From contig CM038915.1 of the NCBI GenBank assembly GCA_021904315.1, forward strand, positions 15,624,001 to 15,688,000: 64,000 nucleotides of DNA. Reading direction: 5' to 3'. A program made the translations under genes and the position numbers. Position 1 is the first letter of the stretch. The number at the start of each line of letters is the position of its first letter. Under the pieces are notes generated by a model that was given only the letters and a program-made list of their open reading frames with translations, had not been told where the DNA came from and searched no databases. This document shows, in pieces, positions 21,690-34,760 of this stretch. Source of the stretch: Sphagnum magellanicum. Taxonomy: Eukaryota > Streptophyta > Sphagnopsida > Sphagnales > Sphagnaceae.

Positions 21690-22050
21690 ATTATAAGATT
21701 GTCCAAACTTCAACAATTGTGTCGAAATATTTAAAATACATGATCAAACTTCAACGATCATCAAAATATAAAATACGTGATTGAAACCTCAACAACCCAT
21801 CAAAATACAAGATAACATGATCAAACTTCAACAACTATCAAAATATAAGACACATGATCAAACTTCAATGATCGTTGAAATATAAAATACATGATCAAAC
21901 TTTGATGATTGTCAAAATATAAAATATACATAATTAAACTTTGACGACCATAAAAATATAAGATACACAATCAAACTTCCACAATCATAAGAAAAATTAT
22001 AAGATAAGTACATGATCAAACTTTAATGACTCTTGAAATATGTCGATTAT
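21690..22050. repeat. Degenerate minisatellite, ~45-bp period
   Basis: About seven units of the form ATGATCAAACTTCAACGATCR plus TCAAAATATAAAATAC occur, each drifting by substitutions and small indels. No coding capacity. Confidence 0.75.
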
Positions 22051-22276
22051 CATCAATGTGTCAATAGTTTGTCTCATCTTTTGCACTTTGTTTTAACCAA
22101 GGATGGGGGATGAGAAACCCATATCATGGGTACTTTACTATGAATAACTCTATTATTGTGCTAAATCTAATTATCAAGATATCTTTAATACCAAAAGATG
22201 TGTACAATACTATGAACTACTTTAGTGTTAGGGTCAAGAAAAAAGTTAGTTTCCTATTATGGACCCTAGTGTGCGT

Positions 22277-22398
22277 AGTAAAGGACTCTCCACTATTGTG
22301 TTAACCTTATTAGTGTTCTTATTAGGGTCCTCTTTGTGTCACTATGATCCATCATACACTAATGATAATGGACCTAACAATAGTGGGAGTCCATTACT
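22277..22398. repeat. Long imperfect inverted repeat (hairpin/MITE-like)
   Basis: The left arm 22277-22316 (AGTAAAGGACTCTCCACTAT...TAGTGT) pairs with the right arm 22356-22398 (ACACTA...AATAGTGGGAGTCCATTACT) around a loop of about 39 bases. Arms are about 40 bases with few mismatches. Confidence 0.7.
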
Positions 22399-22737
22399 CA
22401 CTCACTAGGGTTTAGGAAGGATTAGGAGGGTTTAGGACTAATGCCTACTTGAGGCCCTCTATTTTTATTCTTAGGTCCTTAATTAGTGATCATTATGGAT
22501 CCTAATGACGACTAATAGGACACTAACAAGGACATTATAAATAGTGGAAATCCCTATTTTGGACATTACTTTGTTACCTATGCAAAGCAAGTTCCCAGTT
22601 TTAGAACTTGACATGGTGATGTAGTTTTCTAGAATTGGGTTGTCAAGAAGTTTGTGCAAGAATTTGTGGGAAACGTGATGAGTGAGTGATTGAATGAATG
22701 AAGGAGTTGCTGAATTTGCGAGTGGATGAGTCTTCTT

Positions 22738-22998
22738 CCCAAAAAATTTGTTGGGTTGGATTTTTCTTCCACAAAATTTTGGTTGGGTTTTTTCTTGGAA
22801 GAATTTTCTGGTGGGTTGTTGGGTTCTTCTTATTCCAGGAATTATTGGTGGGGATTGGGTGTTTTTCGTTGGAGGAATTCTTGCCAGAGTTGAGTTTTTC
22901 TCCGAGGAATTTTTGGTGGCTAGGGTTTCTTTTCTCGGAGGAATTCTTGCTAGGTTGAGTTCTTCTTGGTGGAATTTTTGGTGGGTTTTGTGGGATTT
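22738..22998. repeat. Degenerate minisatellite with GGAATTYTTGG core
   Basis: Seven or eight units of 30-40 bases carry a TTCTTY-n-GGAATT-TTGGTGGG-type core. Open frames on both strands across it (Gly/Phe-rich on +, Pro/Lys/Asn-rich on -) are by-products of the repeat. Confidence 0.7.
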
Positions 22999-22999
22999 G

Positions 23000-25900
23000 G
23001 TCTGTTGTTGCAAGAAATGAAATTTGCAACAAAGCTTCTTCATAGTTTGCAACATGGAAGACGAGGAGCAGCAGCAGCAGCTTTTGCATTCTACAATAGA
23101 ATCAAGTATTATGGTTGTTCCATATTCAAACATATTTAGGTAGTTGCATGCTTCTACAATTATTTGTTGCAGATGGAAGTGCATTTTATGAACCCAATAT
23201 TATGAGAGGTACATGCTCAAACTCAAGAACTATAATACTTGAACAAATGTGAACAAGATGGCATGAAGATTTGTTTCACAATAATCACGTTTGAAATCAT
23301 TTCTTTTGCAATAGATCCAAATGATAACAACACTTGGAGATTTGTTTATGCTTGTGCAGTCAAAGATTCATTCATAGACATGGATGGGTCTCAAGTTCAC
23401 ATGGATTCAATACCATTGTTAAATTGATTTTGTGTTGCACAATTGTAATGTTGGTTTCAAATTGATGGCTGCAAGTCTTTACATCACCTTTGCGATTACT
23501 GTGTCTGAAAAATACAATGTCTTTCTTACTTTGTTGAAGAACCCTCAATGTCGGCCTTACAATGATAGGACTGTCTTTACTTGCAGGAGTTTTCTAGATT
23601 TCAAGAGTTCTAATAATACAAATTGCCCTATTATGCAAGAAATTGTACTAGTGAAAAATCCACTCACATACGAGATTGTTTTTCTGTAGCACAAAGTCCC
23701 AATTAGATTATATGCACTAGCTTAAAAGATGGCATTAGATTAAATCACTTCTTTCTTCTTTAGAAGTTGGAAAAGACAATTTTGAACAAGTCGAATGTTA
23801 ATTTGATTTGATCAAAAAAACTTCTTCTAGTTCCGAAAAGAGGCAAAACTATAACTTCTTTTACAAGTCAAACATTCTAAGTATGTTAATGATGAATCTT
23901 CTCCTCTCTCACATTTTTTTGTGGGTGGTTCTAGAAATAGTAACAATGGAAGCAATGGAACATCCATTCAGGTTTACCATGCAACAAAATTCATTTTTCA
24001 TCAAACAATTCTACCCATAATAATAATTTGGTATCTTCATCATCACATCACCAGGATTATCATCATCATGTTTTGTTAATTCTTTTTCTTTTGTTCTTTG
24101 TATCTCAAGCTAGCTACTAAATTCTCATTGTTGTTGACTAAGAAGTTTTTTCTCATTTCCATGTTTTATATTTGAAACCCAATTCTTGTGTTCATGATCA
24201 TAGTTGTCACTTTGTGTTATGATGTTTGTGTATCCAAGAAACAAAACAAAAGGTTCTTTTTAATGAATACTTTGATAATATTTAAGATTGGATTTTTGTT
24301 TAAGTCTTTCACAATTCAAGTATTCAAAAAACATCTTATCTTTGTTTCACTTGGCTCAACAAATGGATTGTTGACCTTCTTCCAATGAGGAGAAGAAAAT
24401 TGTTAGTGGTTGATTGTGGGTCTTTTGTGTTTTTTGAAAATCTAGTGAGAAAACTCTACAAGTTTCAAACTTTTGTTGCATTTCACTAGATTTGGTTGAA
24501 ACATGATATTGTTTTCCTTAAAACAAATCTTCTTAAATCTCTCTTTGTTGAAGAGTGTTTTGAACATTCTTGTTCCGAAAACCAACCTACCAACCACCTC
24601 CCTCTTTTTGACTTTTTTTGCATTGAAATTTTGGTCTTTCATAATGAATTTTTTATGTGTACATTTTTGGTGAATAATATGAAATGTCAAAAGCTTTGCA
24701 CAAACATTGATACATATTACGCCTTTTGAAATTGAAATAGGGAACATGGTGTTAGTAGTAATGCTTGTTTTGTTTGGGTATTTAGACATTACACTTGTAA
24801 GGTCCTTGTTTCCAAGCATTACACTCATAAGGCCCCTTCAAAATTAGAAGTTTTTTTTTTTAAAAAAAAAATTTCAATAGGTTTTTGCCAAAGGTAAAGT
24901 CACCCATTTTTTGGGTAATATTGTTTTAAGATCTTTATACCTAGAGGTTATTGCCTCTTAGATATAAGGAACTTCTAACCAAAACAACCTCAATGGGAAA
25001 ACCTTACAATCCCACACATAAAAAACTTAACCTTTTTTTTGTATTTTGAAGCAACCTTATAAAGTATAATCTTTCTCCTATTTTTTGATGCACATTACAA
25101 ATCTATAAGTTAGTGCCTCCAAGGTGATAAACTCAAGAAATATCAACTCACATTTGGGGAATGTTACTTCCGTTCTATTCCAAATCGCATGAAAAAACCA
25201 TAGGGTGCAATTTATTGAAGAAAAATAACAAATTCAGATTACTTAAATATAAATAAGGTGTCTATAATTCATTATAAAAATATACTTAAAATATATCTAA
25301 TATATTTTAAGTATACTAAAAATATATCATTATTTCATAACAAACTAAAAAACACCCTTTTATCTTAGGTGATTCTTAAATATATAAGCAATGATTTTTT
25401 TGACAACTCATATTTGAATGAAAGCACACTACAAGTGAACCATTTTTCAACACTTTTCATTCAAAATAATGGTGTACAACAAGTATGATATGTATGCAAT
25501 AAGGTGAAATCTTGATAACATTTTTTGGAAACCCTAAACATAAGGGGGGAAAAAAATAGAATGTGCATGATAACATTTTGAAACTCAAAACTCATTTTGA
25601 ATTGAAGTTAAGCTTGATCCAATGGGTAGATGAAGAGGATTGGATAAAATCAATGTATATAAAATATATAACGTATGAATTTTCAACAATCATTAAGCTT
25701 CATGTTTGTGATTCATAACACATTACCAAACCAAAGAAAAAAGAAAAAAAATACAACGCCCACCTATAAAATCTCTTTTTTTTATTATAAAGATAATAGT
25801 TTTTTCAAAAAATAAAAATCTTTTATGCTTTTATTGTTCAAGAAGTGAAAAATAAAATTAAAAATTGGATGGATTTTCAACCAAATTTTTAAAACTTTTA

Positions 25901-28900
25901 ATTGGTCCTAAATTTAGTTGATGTATATCAATATCATTCACCATAAAAAACTTCATTACAAACTTCACTCATAACCTTAGTTTTGAAGTATATTTGTAAT
26001 TTTTCATATTTTGTGATGTATTTATTTTGACACAAATAAATTTCATATGTTCAAGTTTGAAAATGTTTCTTAGAGGTTTTTAAAAAATAAATTAGTTTAA
26101 GTCTAAAGTTAATGTAATATATTTGAATGAGCAAAAATAATCCAAAATGTGATGTCCACATAAATAAAAAGAACCAAATGAAGAGTTTTTGTTTTTGTGA
26201 CTACAATTTTTGAAGGGTGTAATGTGTTTTCACTTATCTAGGGGTTATATTGTTCTTGGGTTTGGGAACTTGGGCACTTCCACCTTTCCCATACACTACA
26301 ATTTCATAAAGAAATTGAAACACAATAAAATGTTATTAGGAGAGTAAATGTGTAAGGATTAAATTTGAAGTTTCTTTTTGGATTTGATGAAGTTGAAGGA
26401 TTTCATAAAGGTGGAAAATCCCAAAAAATGTAACTTCCACTTTTGTAAGGTCCTTCAAATTTAATTTAAAACAAAATTCTAACAAGGAAAGCACTTTCAA
26501 ATCCACATTATTTAAATTCTTTATGTGATGACTACCAAGCTTCACAAACATGACCAAGTCTAAAATCTTTGAGTTTTATTATTGGAATATGTTATGATAT
26601 TCAAAAAATAAATAATTGTTGAAGAGGATTGATTCCTCGCATTTAAATAGGGATGCACAACTACTTGTTTATGTTTTCATTTGAATTGCAAAATAAAATG
26701 GCACATATGGATCATGGAAGTAGTGAAAAAAATTCTTTGATTTTTATTGTGGGTTTTGAAGCATCTTCGCACACAACAATCAAATGGATTGAACACATTA
26801 TTTTGGATGAAATATAACTTTTAAGTGGCATAGACTTAGTCAAGGTCTATAAATGTGTATGGCTTCCAAAAAAAAGGGCTAATTAAAAAATTGATTGTTT
26901 TTTAATGATAGACCATAATGATTGACCTAGATGGTGGCATTGAAAATAATCCTTCGCATTTTTATATTATTTAAAATTTCATGTTTATGGGTGACAATGG
27001 TGGAAATAATAAACATTTTATGTTATATATAGTAATTTGTAAGCATTATCAAAGGCTCCACTAAGTTTGGCATGCTTTGTAAAAGGGGTTTAATTTAGGC
27101 CAAAAATGGTGACAACTTATTTGAAGAGTAGAATTTGAATGCACTCAATAAAACAATTAAACATGCACCCAAATAGGAGGACTTAATTTTTCCTCTGAAT
27201 ATGGAGGATGAGGGAGGTGCACTCATTAAATGTGTGCATCCTAAAAGCAAGTTTCCAATCTAAGCAATGTTATTGAAATAAGAATGGTGAATCAACTTCA
27301 TCTCTCATTTTTGGACATTGGGAAATATTTTAATACAAATCTATAATAGTTTATGCATTCACCTGCAAGCATTGCATCATGTTCAAGTTGCAAATTCATG
27401 ACTCCAACATGTCTCAAATGAGAGCTTTTGCTCAAGAAACTTTGAAATCAAGGTTTACACAATGTGTTGTGCATGATCATTTGAAGTATTTTGAAGTCTA
27501 CATCATTGTTGGTATTACTAGTTTAAATATTCATCCTTTGTGTTTGATCTTAATGTAGTGTTTTTTCGCAAGATAAATGCATGTTCAACATGTGTTCATT
27601 GGAGAGAGGTGAAATTTTGTTTCATTTGCATCTATAGATGCATGGTTTGTCAGGTTAGGACTAGTATCCTACTATCATTACACAAGGTGTTAAAGGTGTG
27701 TTGGGATGGAATAAAGATTCCTTAAGGTTAGTCGTTTTGTTCACTACAAGAGCTTCAAACAACATGGTTTGCATACTTATGTGAGGATGTTGGGTTATTG
27801 TTTAAACGATTCATGTGAATCCTAGTTCAATTTGCCCAAAATACTGTTAACGTTTATAAGAAAAATGTAAACAAATTGGAACATGCAAAACATGATGTTG
27901 TGGATATCAAGAATCATGTTCCTTGGTCACAAAATGGTCATAGAGCGTATGTATGAATGGGCACAACATAAAATGCACAAGCATCATGAGTCATCATTGC
28001 TATTAGACGTGTGTAGATTAGGTCATTTTTTTCCAATTGTGTCGTGGATTATACCACTATGTTCAAGTGGCATGGACCACCCTAGAGTTCATTCCATAAG
28101 GACGTGCATACTTATTCTTGAAAATGATGACTTGCAAGACATCCTCGATATATTTTTTGATTTTAACTTTACTCCATCTAAATATTGGAATTGTATTTTG
28201 AACGAGGTAACAAACATAATGCATCATGAGGAGGAAGCAATTCTTGTTGATGTTCAATGTCGTCAACAAAAAGATGCAAGAAAATACTAAGGATCATAAA
28301 AAGATTTGATGAATTTCAATCATCGTGTGCAAGATGAGTCTATTAATATTCCATGTAGCCCAAATGTGTAACTTTTATGGCTTGCCATGTGTACATATTT
28401 GTAAAAATAATTTTTTAAATATATTTTTGTTTTGTACCCTACATTCTCCCTAATGAAAGGGAAGGTGATAGGGACTATGATAAACACTCCATCTCCTCAT
28501 AAAAACTTCTATTATGTAAAACCTCAAAAGTTTTAGTTCATAATATGGAGATAACATGGACTAGTATTATTTGGATAAGCAAGTTTTAAGTATTCAAATC
28601 TATTTATACAAGGGGTTATTATTGCATAAAGAATTTTGAAATAATATTTTATGTCATATTTAAGGTTTTTAAAATTACAAAAAAAATCTCATTCCAAGTC
28701 ATCATTAAAATTATGTGTCCTTGTTTCTTGTTCATAATTTAACATAATAGTTAATTTTTTTCCTTGTTAGACATGATAATTTAACATGATTTTTTTTTTT
28801 TTCAAAAACTTAAGTCTCAAAAATCCTTAATGTTACGAGTATGGGCATGCCCTTAACCATGGTGCCAAGTGCACCGGTAGGCTTACTTGACACAATGGTC

Positions 28901-28940
28901 AAGGACTTGCCCATTCTCTAATACAAAACCATCTCCATTT
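23000..28940. other. AT-rich intergenic DNA, no supported gene
   Basis: Open frames reach at most 135 codons (27883-28290) and have no domains, no coding-type composition and no splice logic. A (CAG)n patch at 23069-23082 is present. It is probably decayed transposons. Confidence 0.5.
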
Positions 28941-28943
28941 GCA

Positions 28944-29012
28944 AGGATGATCTTACGGTATTTAATGAATATTTAATTTGTATGGATGATCTTACGGTAT
29001 TTAGTTAATGTT
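28944..29012. repeat. 40-bp direct duplication
   Basis: GGATGATCTTACGGTATTTA occurs at about 28945 and again at about 28985. Confidence 0.8.
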
Positions 29013-29159
29013 TGATAAATGTTGGGTTATTATTGTCAAAGAGAAAATTCATATTGTTATTTTAGAAAATATATTTAACTTTTTATTTATTTATTTATTT
29101 ATTTATTTTTCTGTTGAATAAAAAAATACCCAACCAAAGAATTGATGGATGAATGTAGT

Positions 29160-29310
29160 CTCTTAGGCTAGCTACCTAGCTAGCTACACAAGATCAATTT
29201 CTTGCCAGCTGAAGGAAATCTCATCCAGTTTGTGTCACATCAGATCTGAAAAGACCATATGGGTAGGTAGGAAACTAGCATAGGTAAGTAGGTAAGTAGG
29301 TAGGAATTGA
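29160..29310. repeat. Palindromic GCTAGC cluster and (GTAG)n tract
   Basis: GGCTAGCTACCTAGCTAGCTAC at 29166-29187 is self-complementary in part. A TAGGTAGG/TAAGTAGG tract lies at 29271-29304. Similar tracts are found near 8.5 kb and 50.26 kb. Confidence 0.6.
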
Positions 29311-30218
29311 CTGAATTGGCTGTGGCGGCAGATTCCACCATTTTAACTGACTACCTGAAAACCTGCAGAATCAGCAGTTATGGTCCTTTTACATTTTGGA
29401 GACTCTTGATATCAAAGGGAGTCAAGTGAAGAAGTCTAAGTGATGCTCTCTTCTTCTTCCTTCTTCTTTCTTCATGGCAGTTATCTCATGTCATCCATTA
29501 CCCCCGTCTCTTCTTCAGTTCTTCAAATGGGATCATTTTCAAACTTGCTCTCTCAATTTTACTTTGATTGGGTCAAGTTGTAAATTTTTGATTTTTGAAT
29601 TTTTTTTCATCATTCTGCTGTTGAAAGGCTTGCTGAAAGTTTTCATCTCTTTATAATTGCTGAGAATTTTGGTTTAAATTCCTTAATTTTAGAAGGCAAA
29701 AAAAAAAAAAATTCTTTCCATTTTGATCATGGAGTTTTGTCACAAGGGTTCCTTCAGTTTTTAGCTTTTCATCATAGTTTTGTGTATAAAAAGATCCTGC
29801 GTTTCACAAAATCTGTTCTTTGGGACTTTGTGTTCTTGTCATCTTTCAACAATTTAAGAAGAATTGTTAGTTTTTTTTGTTTGTTTGTTTGTATCTTTCC
29901 TATTTTTGAATCAATGAATAACAGTATAAAAATCATTTTGTGGATCATGTTTTTCTTCCTTGTTCTTCGTCTTCTTAGTGCACTATTTGATGGGAAGTGA
30001 AATGATACCTTGTTGTTGAACAATTTGTTGGGTGGTGGTGGATCGATCTTGAGCTTTTTATCCAGACTTCCATCCTCCCAACAACAACCACCATCGCTAC
30101 CATCCACCCACCCACCCACACAGTAGAAAAGTTTTCTTCAAAACAGAACCAAAAAAAAAATAAAATGCTATTTCTTGAACATTTGTCATGATCTAAATGT
30201 TACTAGTATGCAAACACA

Positions 30219-32574
30219 ATGCATCATTTTGAGTCACGAAAGACTATGTGGTTCCAAGATCTCTTTGCAAGGTACAGAGAAATGGGAGCACTGAATTCTT
30301 TTCAAACTCACACTATTGAGGACTACCTTTACTTGCGCTATCGAGAATTGATTGCAAATTCTCTCCTTGACTACGTCAAACCTGGCTTTCTAGAATTGGT
30401 CTCTCTCTCTCTCTTTCTCTAGACCTTGCCACCACTGAATGACCTATACAATTTATCATTAATGAATGCTCTACAGAATTTGATCATTCTTTTTCTGAGA
30501 CTGAAATTGAGAATTGAACTTGATTCAAGAAATTCTATGTTAAAAGTATGGAAGAAAATTGCAGAAGAAATGGTATAAAGATGTAAACAGATTTATTTAT
30601 TTTTGCCAAAACATGGGGTCGTTGTTTGGTTGGTGTTCAGGAACCATACCAAACAATGAACGAACTCTGCGACAACAAGGCATTCAAGCTTCTGGGTCCA
30701 GGAGATTGGCCCCCATTTCTTTTGAACATGGCAAATCAACATGAGAAAAGGGTGGTGGCTCATCATCATGTGAAGAACAACATCAAAAAGAAATCATCAT
30801 GTCAGCGCCCATCATCTACTGCAGCACCAAGAAACATAAACCTGTTCAAAGAATACTATCGATTCACAGCTCAAATCTTGGGATCATTGTTTCCAAACAT
30901 CAAGGACATTCTCACACCTGCAGATACTGACATTTTCATGAGGTTGAATGTGAAAGGTACTTCTGTGATTTGCTTCCATAAGTTTCAAAATGTAATGTGA
31001 TCATCAGCAGCATGTGCACAAAGTTGGGTGATTTTTACAAACCTTTGTGACTAGATCACAAATTGCAATTTGTGATAAGAATCTTTGAGAGGAATTTGTT
31101 GGAAAATGACTTGTAGGAGGAGGACCCCCAAAAAAAGTTGATCCTGAGATAAACTCCATGTACTCAGCTGCCTGCAATATACCAGCAAAAGAGTTGATTA
31201 GAAGACTGCAACGACACAAGAAAAAAGTGGAAGAAAGTGCATCATCAAACAAGCACGAAATTGCAAAAGAGCTCACAAATGGATTGTCCATAATGCATAT
31301 ACCAAAGGCTACTTCTTCCAGCCACCAAATAGTACAAGCATGGTTTTGGCGCCTATTGCAAGCAGGCAGGGGGCTACAATGGGACAAAAGGATGATGTCA
31401 ATGAGCCCGATTGAGCAAGAAAAGAAGAGGACTTTGCAAGTTCCTCAAAACTCATGTCATGAACATTTGCATATACCTAGTAGATCTGTTGTCATTGATA
31501 GCCAGTGTCTCAAAAATGAACTACAACTTCAAACATCATCAACTCTCATGAAGGGATCAAGATTGAAGAATGACAAAACAACAGTGAGAGTCCTTTCCAC
31601 ACCAAAAAATGGGCAAGATGGTTTGATTGTGAGTCCCACTGGCAGTCAGCTTGAGACATTACTCACAGACCCGACAACTGCTAAACCTCCAATAATACCT
31701 GAAGCAAATGACAAACAGATCTCTGCAAGTGGTCTAAGAGGTAAGTGCATATATGCATCACTCCCAGCATTGTAGCTTGACTTTTTCAGGCATGGTTTGA
31801 TCATGTGCAATGTCTTTTCAACATGCTTAAGAACAGGAGAAGAACATTAATGAAAACCTATTCATGAGTCTGAGAAGAACAGGTACTAACCATGGCAATA
31901 TATCAGGTTTCACATTTGGTAGATCTGATGAAACAGGTGAAGATGATGCTATGACCGTCAAAGACTCAGAAGCTGAAATCAATACAAGGATCAACAAGAG
32001 CCAAGTAACAGCCAGAAAGACTTGCAAGGAGGAGGAAAAAAATGGTGGGTTGGCAGGTGTGAAAGATACTGTAGATTGTGAACAAATCCTGGAAAGAAAC
32101 AAACTGTGTCACATTGATAGCCAGACTCAAGTTGATTTTGTCAATCCCACATTCGGCTACAGTGTGTCAGCTGCAACCACCTGCACAGTACCAGCAGATG
32201 AATTTAGCTACACAATGGTTCAGCTTCCTGTGAACAATAATATTATTTGTGAAAGCTGGAAACAAGGAGGAGGAGTTTTGGAAACAGAACCAACAAACAT
32301 CAATGTCCACCACCATTGTGAGCTTCCTGCAAAAAGCTTCAAGCAAACAGTTCCGGAATCAAAACCCAATATCAACAACAACAGCAACAACAACAACATC
32401 CACTGGGGCAAAGAAGTGAGTTTGCAATCAAGTTTTGAACGCTTTTGTGGCAAAAGCTGGTGCATGGTGGGACACTCAACAATTCGTCACAAAGGTAATA
32501 ATAATATGTTTCAGCCCAAAAGACTGCAGGCTTGTGCTCCCTATCCTCAAGCATGTGGTGGTGGACAACATTGA
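30219..32574 (+). CDS. Four-exon gene for a 603-aa protein of unrecognised family
   Basis: Exons 30219-30398, 30641-30956, 31117-31740 and 31883-32574 (stop TGA) splice in matching phases with GT-AG borders. Residues about 10-60 look helical and acidic/aromatic (W-F-Q-D-L-F-A-R-Y-R-E; Y-L-Y-L-R-Y-R-E-L). Residues 61-100 contain N-E-L-C-D-N-K-A-F-K-L-L-G-P-G-D-W-P-P. A second folded-looking part near residues 125-240 has Y-Y-R-F-T-A-Q-I-L-G-S-L-F-P and I-V-Q-A-W-F-W-R-L-L. The remainder is Ser/Thr/Asn/Gln-rich and probably disordered. There is no signal peptide or membrane segment. Basic clusters (K-K-K) and low-complexity tails suggest a nuclear protein, by inference only. Further 5' exons cannot be excluded. 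It is convergent with the gene ending at 32960. Confidence 0.68.
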
Positions 32575-32959
32575 ATTAGGTCCTGCAAACTAAAGTTCTT
32601 ACATGATCTGGTTCACATTTGCTTCCTCTGAGTAAACAACAAAAAAAAAACCGTCTGAAAAGATCTTCTCTCTGTTTGGTGTCCCTCAGCGTCACCACCA
32701 TTGATCACCCCTAGACACTTGTATACTCATAACAAGATTCTGCTGTAGAAGCATTATGGCCAAAGATTCTGTGACCCAATTTGCACCAAGCAAGATAAAT
32801 CAATTCCCCGCGAGAGAGAGAGAGCGAACATGTCTGCCGTGGCAAATAGGCAGAAAACAATACAATTGCCATAAAGCATGGCCATACAACTTTATTGGGT
32901 CATGAGGAGCATGATGCCACATCTAGCTGGGGCATCACTGACACAAAGATTACAAGGAC

Positions 32960-34167
32960 TCAGAACTTGAATCTTCCTCTGAAATTCTGCTGCAAATTTT
33001 GCCAGAAGTCATTGCTTTCTTCTGTAACAGGTTCAGGATGATCTGTGGGTACATCAGTAATGCCTGGATCTGGCTTCCTCAACTCTACTTTTGGCCAGAC
33101 GAGTCCCCCTACCCATCCCTCGAAAGCAGCAGGTGGCTCAGATGTTGATGATGGGTTGTCCTCTGAATCTACATTGCTCCGAATTGTCGATTCCCTTTGC
33201 CTCCAATCAAAGCTTTCTTCCCCCATCAACTCTTTTCCACGGAAATTCGTACTCAAACTTGGTTGCTGATCAATCTCTCTGCTGCTACTCACACCTACGG
33301 GAACAATCTTGGGAGATTGAGCTTGCTTAGCCATATTCTCAGCATTTGGGTTGTTCTTCTTTCTGTCACCTTTGCCAACAAGCTTCTTATCATGCCTTGT
33401 TATTCTTCGCCGTGGTAATTTCTTGCCTGTAAACCTTGGGTCGATTGTCTGTCCAGGTAATGCAATTCTCATGTTGGCAAACACAGGTTGACACGTCTCA
33501 CAACTGTACTGTAAGCATTTTTCCTTCAATGCTGTCAGGCATGCCGTCATCTCTCTCTCCTCACACACCTCTCTATCTGCAGCTTCATCATGCCCTGTTT
33601 TCTTCAGGAATGGAAGAAGATACACCTTCCACCAAGGTGGACGACATGCCTTTGCTGCACTAATTGAGCAGCCCATCCTTGCTCCTGCCTGCCATCATCA
33701 CCATAGTTCTGCAATGGTCATTAAGGTCTGCAACCTGGGTACAAAGCTCACACCACTGAAGCAGTGTTCCCTGCATGCTCACATTGTGTAAGAGAATGAC
33801 TACTACTACTACTACTATCCTATGCTCTCTGCATCATGAGGGTTTTTGTTTGCCCAGGTACATATGTGTCTTGTGTTCAGGTGTGCAACAACAACCCACC
33901 TCAGACTTCAAGCTAATGCAAAGGATAGTAGTAGTAGAATTAGGGTTTAGGGTTTACCTACCTCACACCGTGCAAACACTTTCTCCTCACATTTGTGCCA
34001 TGCAAGTCGCCAGCTCTCTGCATCTTTGAAGGCAAGAACATATGGCCCTTTGGAGGGATCATCTTCCTCCCCAGCTGGAATGGGCACCCTTGACAATGGC
34101 AGGATGGGATTGAATGCCACTGTAGTCACTGCTGGTGATAAATCAACTGGTTGCACATCCTCCCTCC
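32960..34167 (-). CDS. Conserved-looking plant protein of unknown function, 5' end missing
   Basis: Two exons are clear: 34167-33962 and 33688-32960 (stop), joined in phase 0 across a GT-AG intron to give C-E-A-G-A-R-M-G-C. The upstream exon enters in phase with two leftover bases, so at least one more 5' exon must exist and was not found. The first part reads V-Q-P-V-D-L-S-P-A-V-T-T-V-A-F-N-P, Y-V-L-A-F-K-D-A-E-S-W; then come a Cys-rich segment (C-S-I-S-A-A-K-A-C, P-P-W-W-K) and C-L-Q-Y-S-C-E-T-C. The C-terminal half is polar and low-complexity and ends F-W-Q-N-L-Q-Q-N-F. I recall similarly worded uncharacterised plant proteins but no function. The eight or so spaced cysteines suggest metal binding or disulfides (inference). 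Confidence 0.66.
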
Positions 34168-34425
34168 CTGTAGTTCACCATCATCATCACAGTGTGAAGC
34201 TCATCATCATATTGCTAAGAAACAGACATTTCTACTGCAATTGGCATATAACGTACAGAAATTCTTGCCAACATCCAAAACCTCAATGCTCAACTATCCA
34301 AAAATGGGGATGCAAGAATCCAAGCATCCTTGAAATCCTGCAACAGACATGCCATACCATGCATGGCCTTGCATGACTGCAAAGCGTCTACAACTACTTC
34401 CCACAAATGACTCTTCAAAAAAAAA

Positions 34426-34735
34426 CCAGACAATCAAAGTGATTCTTCATCTGTGGATCCGAGAACTTGACAAAAGATTCACACAGCAATTCTTGAGAAG
34501 TTCCAGACAATCAAAGTGATTCTTCATCTGTGGCTCTGAGAACCTGACAAAAGAATTCATGGAGCAATTCTTGAGCATCACCCAGAAACCAGACAATCAA
34601 AGTGATTCTTCATCTGTGGCTCCTAGAACCCAATAGAGGATTCACAAAGCAATTCTTGAGCATTACCAGAATGCTCAAACAATCAAAAGACTCTTGAGCA
34701 ATTTTTGAACATTCTTGAGCATCAATCAACTCTGC
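34426..34735. repeat. Tandem repeat, ~77-86-bp units, three full copies plus a partial
   Basis: CCAGACAATCAAAGTGATTC starts units at 34426, 34503 and 34589. Each has TTCATCTGTGG, a GAGAAC/TAGAAC block and AGCAATTCTTGAG. A shorter fourth unit follows. It lies in the presumed 5' region or intron of the minus-strand gene at 32960-34167. Confidence 0.85.
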
Positions 34736-34760
34736 AGACAGACAGACAGACAGACAGAAA
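34736..34760. repeat. (CAGA)n microsatellite
   Basis: Six CAGA/GACA units in a row directly abut the tandem repeat. Confidence 0.85.

Noticed and set aside
27883-28290. 135-codon frame with His/Met/Ile-rich sequence
   Set aside because: No recognised domain, and the flanks look like decayed transposon DNA; kept only as a spacer note.
33940-33956. TTAGGGTTTAGGGTTT, a telomere-like stretch
   Set aside because: Only two units; it is a short telo-box-like element or chance, not a telomeric array. Similar pieces near 22430, 46313 and 60531 are also too short.
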